DNA from: Epiperipatus broadwayi
Taxonomy: Eukaryota > Onychophora > Udeonychophora > Euonychophora > Peripatidae
DNA length: 64,000 nt
Assembly (NCBI GenBank): GCA_028023455.1
Contig: JAQFVV010012530.1
Coordinates: forward strand, 3,291,254 to 3,355,253
Direction: 5' to 3'
Shown here in pieces: positions 13,200 through 25,073 of this stretch; position 1 is the first letter of the stretch; each line of letters opens with the position of its first letter. The notes beneath the pieces are model-generated. The model ran no database searches. It saw only the letters and a list, made by a program, of their open reading frames with translations, and was not told the DNA's origin. Both the position numbers and the translations under genes were made by a program.

Positions 13200-13732
13200 G
13201 AAATCTTGTAATTAAATATTAATAAATACTGTAACATAAATATATATAAAATACAACTTTAAAAACTTTTATCCATCTACAAGCCTTTGATTGACTGGTT
13301 GCGTAGTCTTTGCCAACTTACTCTAATTCTTTTTTAAGATATCTCCAAACAGGCTTTCAAAGACTATCTTTCCCATAATTCATTAATTTTAACGTTTGCT
13401 GCCTCTCTATTTATTAAATCAGATTTTACATTTATATATATATATATAAGCTATGTTATTGAAAGAAACAATAATAAAAGGAAAATAAAGGAAGCTATGT
13501 TAATATATAAATGTAAGCATGACTTAGTAAATAGACACGCAGCGAAAGTTAAAATTAATGAATAGTGGGAAGGCTAGACTTTGAAAGCGTGTTTGAAAAT
13601 ACCTTAAAAAAGAATTACAGCGTTGAAAGACTACGAAGCTAGTCTAAAGCGCTTCTAGGTGGATAAAAGTTTTTAAAAGTTGTACTTTATATATATATTT
13701 ATGTTACTGTATTTATTAATTACGAGATCACA
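13200..13732. mobile_element. Palindromic pair of Penelope-like 3' remnants
   Basis: Two inverted copies of a Penelope-like element end meet near 13445 across a short AT tract. The right arm read on the + strand encodes a peptide closely matching the end of the GIY-YIG protein at 5201-5557: ERNNNKRKIKEAMLIYKCK, then a run ending NRHAAKVKINE and a stop. The left arm encodes the same on the other strand. The outer parts (aacttttatcc..ctacaagc, and the tactgtaac / gttactgta pair near the ends) also match in inverted order. Confidence 0.75.
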
Positions 13733-14090
13733 CACATATATATGGCAACAGAAAGGAGTTTGCTGTTAAATGAGGAGACACTTTGATTCCTTTTGGAGGC
13801 ATTGAAGGGACCGAGCAGGGCTAATTCCTAATATGCATTCCATACATTCTTGTTTTTGCAGCTGTTATTATTATGTGATTATTCATACAGTATATGAACA
13901 CGGATAGACTGCTCAACAAACACACTTTAGCCAGTGTGTTGACTTTAATGGTTGTTTACCTTTATGTTTAAGATCAATAAATACAGTTTTTCTTTTTAGT
14001 TGCCTAATAAAGAAGAATGAATGTGTGTGTGAATGGAATATTTTTTTCTAATAGATATGTACAATAAACATCACACAACCACCACCTCTT

Positions 14091-14981
14091 ATGATATGTA
14101 CAATCATGACAGACAAAAATAAATCATGGCCCTTATTCCCAGGAGGCTGTAAAGTTAATGACCAAGGCAGTGGTTGGTGGCCAAAGGTGGAGGGTGATAA
14201 AAATCTCATGATTGGAGACCTATGCTGCTATTTGATGATGACTTTTTATTTAGGTACTTATAACTGCAGATTACTTTCAAGTGTAGGGAGATTGCAAGGA
14301 TTGGAAAAAAAACTGTGTTATATTAAATGGGACATTATTGGACTTTGTGAAGTTAGAAGAAAAGGTGGAAAGACAATTGATTTAAAAAGGGAAAATGTAC
14401 ACTACTACAAAAACACAAATATTAGAAGTGCAATTGGAGTAGGATTCATTATAAATAAAAAGTGGAAGAACAACATTGTGGAGATTGATGGTGTATTGGA
14501 CTGAGTGTCAAGATTAGTTGTGCAACTTAATTGCAGATACCAAATGCAGGTAATTCAGGTTTATGCCCCAACAAATTCTCATAGTGATGAAATAGTAGAA
14601 GCTTTTTATATGGATGTACAAAAGGCTTTTTATCAGAGTAAACAACATTTTAAAATTGTTATGAGAGACTTTAATGCTGGAATTGGTAAACAAATGAAAG
14701 ATGAAAGTGCTGTAGGTAAATTTGGTTATGGTAATGGAAATGAAAAAAGACAAAGACTTGCGGAGTTTGCAGAAAAAGAAAAACTTTATATTATGGATTC
14801 TTTTTTTGAAAAAAATGTTAAAAGGAAATGGACATGGAAGCATGCAAATAAAGGTATAGCAAAATTGGATTATATTTTGACTAACAAGAAGCACATATTT
14901 AATGTTTTTAATAAATTCAACACAGAAAGTAATCATCGATTACTGAGACTAATAGAAAAATTAGAGAGACAAAATTATTGA
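14091..14981 (+). pseudogene. RTE LINE endonuclease domain, interrupted by a stop
   Basis: Two open segments in one frame (137 and 158 codons) are separated by a single TGA at 14502-14504, where copy 2 has a sense codon. Conserved features are GTYNCRLLSS, IKWDIIGLCEVRRKG (catalytic Glu), VIQVYAPTN, a D-F-N-A box and LDYILTNKK. In place of the usual G-D-F-N-A the box reads RDFNAG. The frame degrades after 14981. In life this domain would nick target DNA to prime reverse transcription. Confidence 0.8.
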
Positions 14982-15439
14982 AAAAAATAATATTTACAAT
15001 TTATATTCCTAATTTTCAGAAAAATTAGAACTTGCAAATCGTTTTCAAATATTAACAGCTTTTGAACATGATTCAGATTTGAATAAAATTAATAGGAAAA
15101 TAACTGATTCACTTTTAAAAACTGCAACAAAGATAACTGGTAAAAAAAGCAGCAATTTATCAATAAAATTTCTACTGAGACTAGAGAATTAATGAAGAAA
15201 AAAGGAATATGAAGGTGTATAAAAATAATGAATTCAATCTGAATATCTCAAATTTTGTAACATGGTTCAAAAAAGAATTGATAATGATATAAGAAACTAT
15301 ACTTGTGAATTAGCAAGGCAAATTGTAGAAGAGAATAAAAGTCCCAAGCATGTAAGTCAACATTTTAGTGTTGGTAGGAAACTTGTATCTGCAATAAGAA
15401 AAAAATAGAATTATTACTAAAAAGAGGGATGATATCATG

Positions 15440-16860
15440 AAATGGCAAGACTTTTACCAAGAATTATATAGTAATAAAGAACAAGTACCTCCTACATCTA
15501 TTATATCTTCTGAATTGCCCAGGATTATAAATGAAGAAGTAAGACATGCGATTAAATTTATGAAGAAGAAAAAGCTCCAGGTAATGATGGAATTATAATC
15601 GATATATTAAAAGAAGCAGGTGAAGAAATAGAACATTTTTTGGCAAAGTTATACATTAAATATGTAAATGATAAAGATGTACCAGATTATTGAAGAATGC
15701 AGTATTAATATTAATATTTAAAAACGATGATAAAGAACATATTAGAAATTACAGAACTATTAGTCTTTTATCAGTTATATAGAAAATTTTTACCAAGATA
15801 ATTACAACTGTCTAGAGAGAAAATTAGATGTCAACAAATCAAAGAACAAGCTGGATTTAAAAATGGTTTTAGTACAGTAGATCATATCCAAGTATTGAAA
15901 GAAGTTATGAAAAGGTCCAATGACTATGAGTTGCCATTGTGCTTTGAATTTGTAGATTATGAAAAGGAATTCGATTCTATAAACATTTCTTCAGTGATTA
16001 AAGCATTGGATCATGAAGTATAGACCCAGGTTTTGTCATATTTTGGAGAATCATTTATAAAAATGCAACTGCAACAATTAGATTATATAATGATACTAAG
16101 AAGATTAACATTGAGAAGAGTGTAAGACAGGGTCACCCCATATCTCCAAAACTTTTTACAGCAGTGCTGCAAATAGTATTTTGTAGATTAAAATGGGATG
16201 CTAAAGAAGTAAAACTGCTGTAGAGCTTCAGAATATGTTGCTAGAGTTATCAGATGAAAGTAGGACTAAAGATAAATGTTAAAAAGACTAAAGTAATATT
16301 CAATGGATTTTATAAAAAAATAACAATAAAGATTGATTATGATGAGTTAGAAGAAGTTAAAAATATAAATACCTTGGTCAGATTATTACTATAGATGAAA
16401 ATGTAATGGATAAAATTAATCATACAATTAAACTTGGTTGGAGTGCTTCTGGTAGAAATAACTTAATATCAAAAGGAAATATGCCTATTTGTTTGAAAAT
16501 AAAGGTTTTTAATAAAAAGTGTTTTACCAGTTGTTATTTATAAATTTGATACTTGGATACTTAATAGAAGAGCAATAAAGAGACTTCAAACCACTCAAAG
16601 AAATTGAAAAGATGCCTGTTAGGAGCAACAAGAAGAGTCTGAAAATGTAATACATGAGTCAGACAACAAATCGGTGTTATCATTGAAAAAATTAAAAATC
16701 TGGAGTGAAGTTGGGCTGAAGATATTGCTATAAGAAATGATAGTAGATGAACAATTGAAATCTTAAACTGGATTTCAAGAGATTGTAAAAAATGCAGGAA
16801 AGAAACAACATGTGAGGTGGATAGATGAGATAAGAAAGTGTGCTGGGGTGACATGAAGAA
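15440..16860 (+). pseudogene. RTE LINE reverse transcriptase remnant
   Basis: RT motifs appear in different frames: APGNDGI near 15580, ELPLCFEFVDYEKEFDSI near 15931-15990, and KSVRQGHPISPKLFTAVLQ near 16115-16170. The catalytic F/Y-A-D-D box is absent: copy 2 has FADDIVVF between KEMKV and ELQEML, whereas here the sequence jumps from KEVK to the ELQNML region near 16215-16235. The 3' portion (to about 16860) matches the connection region of copy 2. It cannot make an active enzyme. Confidence 0.75.
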
Positions 16861-17544
16861 GAGAGGCTAGAGGTCAGAAAAGATAAGAAGATGGATTGAA
16901 CTTGGACAGACTTTCATCTTGCAATAGATTGATAGTAGGTGATGACAATGATGATATATATCTAGAAATATTTTTGCCATGATATAATTAGGCAAACGGC
17001 CAAAATAACTCAAAACTGGAATTGTGATCTGAAATCATAATATCTAACGATTATGTTCAGAAACATTGATTCTTTTATATCTAATATATATGAAGTAATT
17101 TATGTATGACGCGATTATTTTCCAATCTAGAAGACTAAGCTAAAACTATTTTGGCTACAATTGGGCCAGACAGAAAATGCTATTTCCAGATAATGTAATT
17201 TTAGTTCCAATCTCAATTTTCAGTTGGTTATTTGTTCTTGTTACAAAATAGTTGAATTTTTAATAATGCACAGAAATTTCTGATATAATTTCAATATTTT
17301 AAAATAATAATAATTTTTGTTGGTAATTTAAAAATATATTAAAGGAAACCTAATATGCAATAAATATGCTTTTAATAAGCTTTGGAAAATATTTCAAGTT
17401 ATATTATCTAAAGATAAATAAAATAATTTTTCAATAACAATTACATGTATCTCAAATCAGACAAACTGAATAAGTTAATTGTTCTATTTTCGAAATACCA
17501 GTAAATTAATAAATTTTTATTTTAAAAATTATAGTTACCTTTTC

Positions 17545-17741
<197 letters not shown>

Positions 17742-18239
17742 TACATAACTGAATTAAATAGGATATCCGTGTAACTAACTAAATAAAATGACCAGTAGTG
17801 GCATTACTATGTAATGACAAGTATGAAATGGTAGCACCAACATGAACTATATGTTCTAGTAAACCATTATAGCATTTTATCTGAATTTTATTGAGAAACA
17901 AAAGATAAATCACAAGGTACTTTTGTCTCTGAGGCATAATTGTATTATGAGAAATGAATACAGAAAGCTATTTTTGTATTTATAAATTAGAGACTTACAA
18001 CTTTGCTAAAATCTTTTTGGTAACTAAGAATTTCTCTGAGCAGTTTAATGCATTGGTAAAGTATCAGATTCTGGAGAATAAAGGCCTCCGTTCAATTTCA
18101 GTTCTGGCAGATCCAGATTACAAACTCTTTATGAACTCTCATGCAATAAAACCCTATAGTTATTTATTTTATCTCCTCATAAGACATATATTTAACCCAT
18201 TTAACATATATATATATATATATATTGTCTATATTAAAC

Positions 18240-18985
18240 ATACAGGATGTAAACTTAAACTGTCATGCTCTTTATATCTATCCAATCTATCTTATATGCT
18301 GATACACATGGCTACATACATGTGCAAAAGAAAAATGATCTTCAATGTACATACTTCATGCTGAACCAGCACTCATCAATTGGTTTAGATCACTATTTGC
18401 CACATGTATATACAATTAGTGCTCAGTTTATATTAAGTTAGCAAATCTTTAAACTTTAATGACAAACTTCAATCTTCCCCACTATCCAACTCTTCATCCA
18501 TCCATTTCATTGATAATCTGATGATGGAATGCTTAAAGCCCTTGTTGATGTCAATATTATTGTCATACTCATGGCAATGATAAGCCAATCTGACCCTTTA
18601 TACATACGACCTTAGTATGTCCATTAAATATACAGAAGTGGAATGGATATGGCTGTGTGATTAGACTGATAAAGATTGACATGGGTATGACAATATGGCA
18701 TTAACAATAGTTTTGAGCATTTCATCCATGGATTTTCAATGAAATGAAAGGCTGAAGGGTTGGAGGCTGGGAAAGATTGAAGCTTATCCATTAAAGTTTA
18801 AAGATTTGCTTAGTATAAACTGAGTATTGATTGTGTATATGTGTGGGAGATGATGATCTGGACCAACTAATAAATGTTTGTTCAATACAAAGATGTATAT
18901 TGATGATCATTTATCTTTTGCACATGTATATGGTCATGTGTGACAGTTGTATAAAGTAGATTGGATAGATGTAGAGAGTGTGAAA
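18240..18985. mobile_element. Foldback element family 3, complete
   Basis: A long inverted repeat with arms near 300 bp. Left blocks 'aaactgtcatgctctttata', tccaatctatctt, acatgtgcaaaagaaaaatgat and ctcatcaattggtttagatca are matched inversely by 18830-18985 (gatcatttatcttttgcacatgt, aaagtagattggatag). The centre also pairs (gtcatactcatggc with gacatgggtatgac). No transposase is encoded. A one-armed copy is at 12240-12545, and a short fragment may be at 60365-60420. Confidence 0.75.
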
Positions 18986-19099
18986 GTTCGAATTCAAGTT
19001 ACTTATAATATATATATATATTAATGAATATTTTAGATGGAAAAATTTAGTGTGATGAGTTAAAGTAAAACTGTCAGGCTGCATAGCTCCACACATTAA

Positions 19100-19182
19100 A
19101 TATTTTCAATTATATATATATATATATATGCATAAATCCACACATTAAATATTTTCAATTATATATATATATATATATATAT
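19100..19182. repeat. Duplicated (AT)n-containing segment
   Basis: The sequence 'ccacacattaaatattttca' followed by att(AT)n occurs twice in tandem. Confidence 0.85.
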
Positions 19183-19424
19183 AAACAAAAGATTTATGTT
19201 TATACACAAACACAATTCAAAAGATAATTTCTATAGAAATATACATAGAGTATGTTCCAGTCAAAAGATGACAAAGTTTTTCTCCAAACTGTCTGCAATG
19301 ACTTCTTTAAATCAAGGTATGTGTTATATAAGGCATTATTTAGATGATACTCAGCATAAAATTTTAAGATGCTAGGAAATCAGGATCACAGGTTATGATA
19401 TGAAATGTGACAGTGTGCTTTGCA

Positions 19425-19580
19425 TCATAGTCGATCATCTTCAGTGCTTTTCTTACTATCACAAAATCTTGTAAACCACTTAAAAACATTCAGTCTACTC
19501 ATGTTTCATTGCCACATAGAGTTTGAATCATTTCAAAAGGTTCAGTTTTCTTTATTTAAAATAAAATCTAAAGTTAGCAT
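19425..19580 (-). pseudogene. Mariner-like transposase N-terminal remnant
   Basis: On the minus strand two neighbouring frames together give the helix-turn-helix region typical of mariner-type proteins: PFEMIQTLCGNET, then MSRLNVFKWFTRF and KKSTEDDRL. A stop or frameshift separates the first block from the second, and a stop follows DDRL. The catalytic DDD region is not recognisable downstream. Only the DNA-binding part survives. Confidence 0.6.
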
Positions 19581-20103
19581 GTTGTTTACTTGTGCATTAA
19601 AACATGAATCACCATACCACTCAAGGTCCAGGTATGCTAGGGTCTTAAAAGTTTTGTGATAATTGGCTAAACTACACCACTATATAATATATGTATTGAT
19701 TTATAAATGGATATACTGACAGCTTAGACAAAGAACTAATCAGCAGATACTTTTTAAAAGTGTCACACCATATGGATGTAATTATATTATGAGTTGATAA
19801 AAAGCTTCTAATTCTATTTTATTAAGCTTAATTACGATCCGTGATTAATTATTATTCAACCATCTGTACCTTAAGATGTCAAGTATGGAGAGTAATATTT
19901 TGAAGTTTCAACTTTAATTTATAGGTGGATTTAAGGCCACCTTTATAAGAACTCAACAAACAGTCAGACTTGGTAATCATTTTCATATACAAGGAATAAT
20001 GGAATATAACATAATGCAAAGATAGTGGACTAAATTTAAATATGGCACTATAAGAAATTTTATTTCTTCAAAATTATTACATATTAAATGTCACATATAA
20101 TAT

Positions 20104-20104
20104 T

Positions 20105-20149
<45 letters not shown>
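20104..20149. repeat. (AC)n(AT)n compound microsatellite
   Basis: About 12 AC units followed by about 11 AT units. Confidence 0.95.
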
Positions 20150-20360
20150 ATGTCAATAAAATGTCTGTTAATTAGAACAAAATTGTAATCAAATAATTAA
20201 TGGCAGTTGAGGCAGGTTTAAGAAATTAACTAAAATTACTTCTGTGGATTGAAAGTCTGTTTATAATAGTTTTATTACTGTTATATTTATTATTTTCATT
20301 ATGATTATATATATAAGCTAAAAAACATCTTTCAAATAAATTTGAAGTTTTTGATTTTAG

Positions 20361-20520
20361 CCATACCTTCTAGCAGAAGCAGTTTTGGATTACATCACAG
20401 TTCTGTTGAAAACTTTGAGGAAATTTATGAAGAAGACGATGAAAGTTTTGATGTGGATGAAGGTTTATACGTTAGAACTAATTTTCCTGAATCGTTTCTT
20501 TTCTTAGACGTCTATGTAGA
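20361..20520 (+). CDS. Complement C3-like gene, alpha-prime N-terminal exon
   Basis: An internal exon after TTTTAG, ending in GA before a GTGAGT donor at 20521. It starts with two bases that complete a Ser codon with the last base of the anaphylatoxin exon, and ends two bases into a codon (phase 2). It reads IPSSRSSFGLHHSS, then an acidic stretch FEEIYEEDDESFDVDEG, then RTNFPESFLFLDVYV. In C3 the anaphylatoxin is cut after an Arg close to here, and the new alpha-prime chain begins with an acidic segment involved in ligand binding, followed by a conserved F-P-E-S-W motif. The SSR-SSF site is the best candidate for that cut, 14 residues after the last CC. The W of FPESW is F here. Confidence 0.83.
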
Positions 20521-20614
20521 GTGAGTATTTAATTGGGGGGTTTGTTTAAAATGTTTTAATATTCATTACTAGTAATATAATAATAAGTTAATATGCAAAT
20601 TAAGATACGTTATA

Positions 20615-20930
20615 TGTGAGGAATCACTGAAGTTTGATATGTTGATAAGATAACAGTTTCAAGAGCTGAAAGTTATTGGATTGAAGTTCAAATAGATAAT
20701 TATGGTGCTCAAATATTACATTAAACTACTTAAATATTTTTGCTCTGCACAGAATGATAGAATGATTGATTAGAGCATTAAAACTTCCTGGATTGAATTG
20801 CAACTTTCACTTCCAGTGCTTGAACATCAGTTAACCTCCTAAGAAACTAACAATAGAATATGTCTATCCTTGTGCAGTGGTCCAGTGATGAAATTAAAAT
20901 GTAAAAGTTTTTGGATTAATAGTTATCACT
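20615..20930 (+). repeat. Degenerate tRNA-like tandem units
   Basis: Three spaced blocks resemble each other and the head of a tRNA-derived repeat: around 20640-20695 (caagagctgaaagttattgg, attgaagttcaaatag), 20751-20815 (gattgattagagcattaaaa, cttcctggattgaa) and 20874-20930. Each has an A-box-like segment followed about 30 bp later by a GGATTGAA/GGTTCAAA-like B box. They may be relics of tRNA-derived SINEs. No functional tRNA is present. Confidence 0.35.
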
Positions 20931-21153
20931 TCTACAACTCAAAGGTCACATAACTGATCATGCAACTAATTTATTTAATTATCTTGTACTGTATCTCTTA
21001 GTTAGACTTGACTAACTTGAAACTCAATCTTTATTTTTGGTGCTCAATGTCATGTTACATCCAGAATTGCAAACTATTCAATTATGTATAATACATTAGT
21101 GTAAATTAGATTTTATATGGAATCTTTTACTTGATCATTATATATATATATAT

Positions 21154-23024
21154 TGTAACAGGCACATATACCGTTACATTATTTTTTTTATTAAACATTA
21201 AATCAAAATATAAAGTTCGCAAATAAAAATTTGTTTTTAAAAAAAAAAAGAAATTTAAAAGTCATCTAAACTTTATAATATATATAAAATCGCACAGATG
21301 AGAAATTAAAAAAAAAAACTTTATTAAAAAAAAAGAAAAAGTTTTAAAACTAAATTTTCAACAAAAACTTAAAAAGATTTAGAGATAAAAATATATCATT
21401 AAGTTTGGAAAACACATTAATTAATCATAAAATGGAAATGATTGTTTTAATTAGTTAAATGTAAACTAGCCCTTGGTCATTTAAAATGTATAAGCAAAGG
21501 TCAGATAGAAGAGAAAAACAATGGGATCAGAATGGCCAATAAAAAAAATCACTCATGGAATCGGACCTCAGCAAAAAAAAAACCATCACCATCGTCGTGA
21601 CGTAATGTCCACTGGATCCGATAGTTTACCATAAAAAGCAAGTGAAGAAAGAGCTGGGGGAAAAGATAGAGACGTGATGATATGTGTTGCAGGAGAAGAG
21701 ATTGCAAAGACACACTCTTCAATCTTTTCAGTTTTGCTTGAAAAAAAAGAAGAAAGAAAAGAGATATGACCAATTGTTTTCTTATACTATGGACCACAGG
21801 ACATCTGGAATTAATGCTGGATCCCAAATGGCTAGCAATGGATAGAGATTAACTTTTTTTAAAACCATAAGAACTTTATGAACTCTAATAAGCTTTAACT
21901 ATATTTCTAAAATTCCAGTATATGAAAATAATAAGAACTTTAAATTCTAAAACTTGTTCCCTATTTTATAGAAATAGAATCCTATCTGACCAATTTAATT
22001 TATTAATAAGTAATTTTATTTGATGTATTTTTTTTTAAAATCATTTCCATTTATTTTTTTTGTTCTTTTAAGTTTTTATTATGATTTTTGTTTTTCATTA
22101 AACTAAATTATATAAATGTTAAACTTAAGTCGGGCGTAAATGGCTATATAGATTTGTAAAGTTATATTAGTTTTATTAGGGGAGGGTAATCTTGGGTTAT
22201 TTGTTTCGTAGTTAAATTGGGTCAATGAATTGGATATATTGGTGTAATTAGTAGATATAATATGAGATTCGCTACATGCAGAATTGCATTGTATGCCTTA
22301 CACCCCCGTTTTGCCTATGGAAGAGATAGTAAGATGGAAAAATGCAGTCCCTTCCTAAGAAGTTTTTTTTTATTGCTCTTCTCATCAGATAGATGTAGTA
22401 TTCCTATCTGGGTGAGAGTCAATTTCTTCTGTTAACCCTGCTGTTTAGATATACATTCCTGACGGTATGGTATTTTGTGCTTTCGTATTTATATTACATT
22501 GAATACATCGATATATCAGAGGATTGACGTTGGTTTAACTGCGAATTTTTGACCTAGGTTAAATAAGGGATAGAATATTTTCTTTTCAAATGCAATCTAT
22601 GTAGTCTATTCATACTCGACACTCTAAATAAAAATTCTAAACTCATCTGTGCGAACTTATAATAGTTTATAAAAGTTAAAATGTAAAATCAAATTCTAAA
22701 ATCAAGTTAAAATCCAAAGTAAAAGTTATTCTAAAATAATTTTCAATCTTATATATGTGTAAATAAATGCTTGTGTGTTAATTACTGGCAGTGGCTTATT
22801 TTATTTTATTTTTTTTAATATTGTTAGATAAGAATTTATTATAAAATATAAATCTCTGCTGTTTCACTGAGCTAATGGCATTGGGCTAACAGTCGGTCAA
22901 AATAAATTAAAATAATTTATTTTAACTTACGTATCTGCCTACTATATAAATTTTTTAGGTTCAAATGCCTAGTGGCGCCCTATAGTGCAGATACGTTAAG
23001 ACTCCGATCATTCGGACCATTATA
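21154..23024 (-). mobile_element. Solo-LTR-like repeat, copy C
   Basis: A minus-strand copy of the family of 2900-5046. On the + strand it starts with the terminal palindrome (tgtaacaggcacatatacc, gttaca) and ends with the complement of the TGTAACGATCCGG end. Internal blocks match copies A and B (for example atagactacatagatttgca, seen here inverted at about 22590-22615). It is about 300 bp shorter than A and B. Both ends abut (AT)n. No gene is inside it. Confidence 0.7.
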
Positions 23025-23044
23025 ATATATACATATATATATAT

Positions 23045-25073
23045 ATATATTATCAACCATTATCATTCCACTGCAGGATGAAGGTCTCTCCATGTTCAAT
23101 CCACTGTTTCTGATTAGCTTCTTTTCTCCACACCATCCCTGCATACTTTCTTATTTCATCCATCCATATCACATGTGGTCTTTTTCTGAGTCTTTTACAA
23201 TCTCTTGGAATTCAATTTAAGACTTCAATTGTCCATCTATTATCATCTCTTCTAGCAATATGTCCAGCCCAACTCCACTTCAATCTTTTAATTTTTTCAA
23301 TGAGATCAGTAACACCTGTTTGTTCATTTACCCATACATTGCATTTCAATCTCTTCTTGTTACTCCCAACATGCATCTCTCCATACTTTTTTGACTGATC
23401 TGAAATCTCTGTATTGCTCTTCTATTAAGTATCCAAGTCTCAGATCCATAAGTAAGTACTGGTAAAATACATTTGTTAAAAACTTTCCTTTCAAACACGT
23501 AGGCATATTTCCTTTTAGTATCAAGTTATTTCCACCAAAAGCACTCCAATCAAGTTTAATTCTATGATTAATTTCATCTATTATGTTTTCATCTGTATTA
23601 ATAAGCTGACCAAGGTATTTGTAACTGTTAACTTCTTTTAATTCATCATAATCAATCTTTATTTTCATATTTTCAGCAGATTGATTAACCATTATTTTAG
23701 TCTTTTTAACATTTGTCTTTAGTCCTACTTTCCTAGTTTCTTCTGCTAACTCCTGCAACATTTCCTGCAGCTCTGAAGTATTATTTGCAAAGACAACTAT
23801 ATCGTCTGCAAAATCTAAATGACTTAAATAATTTCCATTTACTTTCATTTCTTTAGATGCCCATTTTAATCCACAAAATACTTCTTGCAGCACTGCTGTA
23901 AAAAGTTTTGGAGATATAGAGTCACTCTGTCTTACACACTTCTCAATGTTGACTTTCCTCATGGCATTATGTAATCTAATTGTTGCTGTTGCATTTTTAT
24001 AAATATTTTTTAAAATATGACAATATCCTGGATTTATACCTTGATGATCCAATGCTTTAAACACTGAAGAAATGTTTATAGAATCAAATGCCTTTTCATA
24101 AACTACAAATTCAAAACATAATGGCAACTCATATTCAATTGTCCTTTCTATAACTTCTCTCAATACCTGGATATGATTTACTGTACTAAAACCACTTTTA
24201 AATCCAGCTTGTTCTCTAGATTGTTGAAAATCCAATGTTCTCTGTAGACGATTGTAATTATCTTGGTAAAAATTTTGTATAAAACTGATAAAAGAGTATT
24301 AAGTCTTTAATTTCTAATATTTTCTTTATCGTCTTTATTACTGCATTCTTCCAATCATCTGGTACATCTTTATCATTTAGACATTTGGTATATAACTTTG
24401 CTAAAATTGTTTCTATTTCTTCACCTGCTTCTTTTAATATATCAATTGTAATTCCATCATTTCCTGGAGCCTTTCCTTTCTTCATACATTCAATTGCATG
24501 TTTCACTTCTTCATTTAAAAGTCTGAGCAATTTGGAAGATGTAGTAGCTATAGGAGATACTTGTTCTTTATTACTATATAATTCTTGATCTTGCCATTTC
24601 ATGATGTCATCCCTCTTTTTAGTAATAATTCCATCTTTTGTTCTTATTGCAGACATAAATTTCCTACCAATACAGAAATGCTCTTTTACATTCTTGAGAT
24701 TTTTATTTTATTCTACAGCTTTCCTTGCTAGTTTTCAGTTATACTTTTTTATATCATTTTCGACTCTTTTCCGCACCATTTTACAAAATTCGAGATATTT
24801 ATTTCTTTTTAATGTATCATTTTTGTATATCTTCATATTCCTTATTTTCTTCATAAATTCTCTAGTCTCACTAAAATGTTTATTGGTCAATTGCTGCTTT
24901 TTTTTACCAGCTATCTTTGTTGCAGTTTTTAAAAGTGTATCAGTTATTTTCATATTAATTACACTCAAATATGAATCATGTTCAAAATCTACTAATACTT
25001 GAAACCGATTTGCAAGTTCTAATTTAAATTCATTAGAATGTTTCTGAAGATTAGGAATATCAATTATAAATAT
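23045..25073 (-). mobile_element. RTE-type LINE copy 2, 3' part
   Basis: The minus-strand LINE that was split by the LTR element at 25074-35237. Its 3' end (23045-23090) is a complement of 'cttcatcctgcagtggaatg' followed by an ATAATGGTTGATAAT tail. Alignment with copy 1 shows that positions 25073 and 35238 were adjacent before the insertion, with ATAT duplicated on both sides. Confidence 0.85.
23360..24968 (-). pseudogene. RTE LINE reverse transcriptase (copy 2), frameshifted
   Basis: Three open segments on the minus strand (24968-24735, 24656-24258, 24235-23360) carry the order of an RTE polymerase: KYLEFCKMVRKR, then APGNDGITIDILKEAGEE (finger region), FYQFYTKFLPR, then REQAGFKSGFSTVNHIQVL, CFEFVVYEKAFDSI, KCVRQSDSISPKLFTAVLQ, and the catalytic LDFADDIVVFANN (23795-23830). 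It continues with KYLGQLINTDENIIDEI. Frameshifts near 24656 and 24240 split it. The last segment is 291 codons long. Confidence 0.85.

Larger units (their letters stand above)
13742..16965 (+). mobile_element. RTE-type LINE, copy 1 (dead)
   Basis: A nearly full-length but decayed non-LTR element. Its 5' untranslated part (13742-14090) matches 36130-36471 of copy 2 on the opposite strand, which defines the 5' end. It encodes an apurinic-like endonuclease (14091-14981) and then a reverse transcriptase broken by frameshifts and an internal deletion. The 3' end trails into gatgacaatgatgat, the short TGAT-type tail common in RTE elements. It is flanked upstream by (AT)n. Confidence 0.8.

Noticed and set aside
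17954..18364. 136-codon plus-strand frame
   Set aside because: Runs into an (AT)n tract and the arm of foldback family 3, with no protein-like features.
21549..21827. Minus-strand frame in repeat C
   Set aside because: Lies in the non-coding repeat and is not shared with A or B.
24601..25002. Plus-strand frame of 133 codons
   Set aside because: Antisense shadow of the RTE reverse transcriptase.
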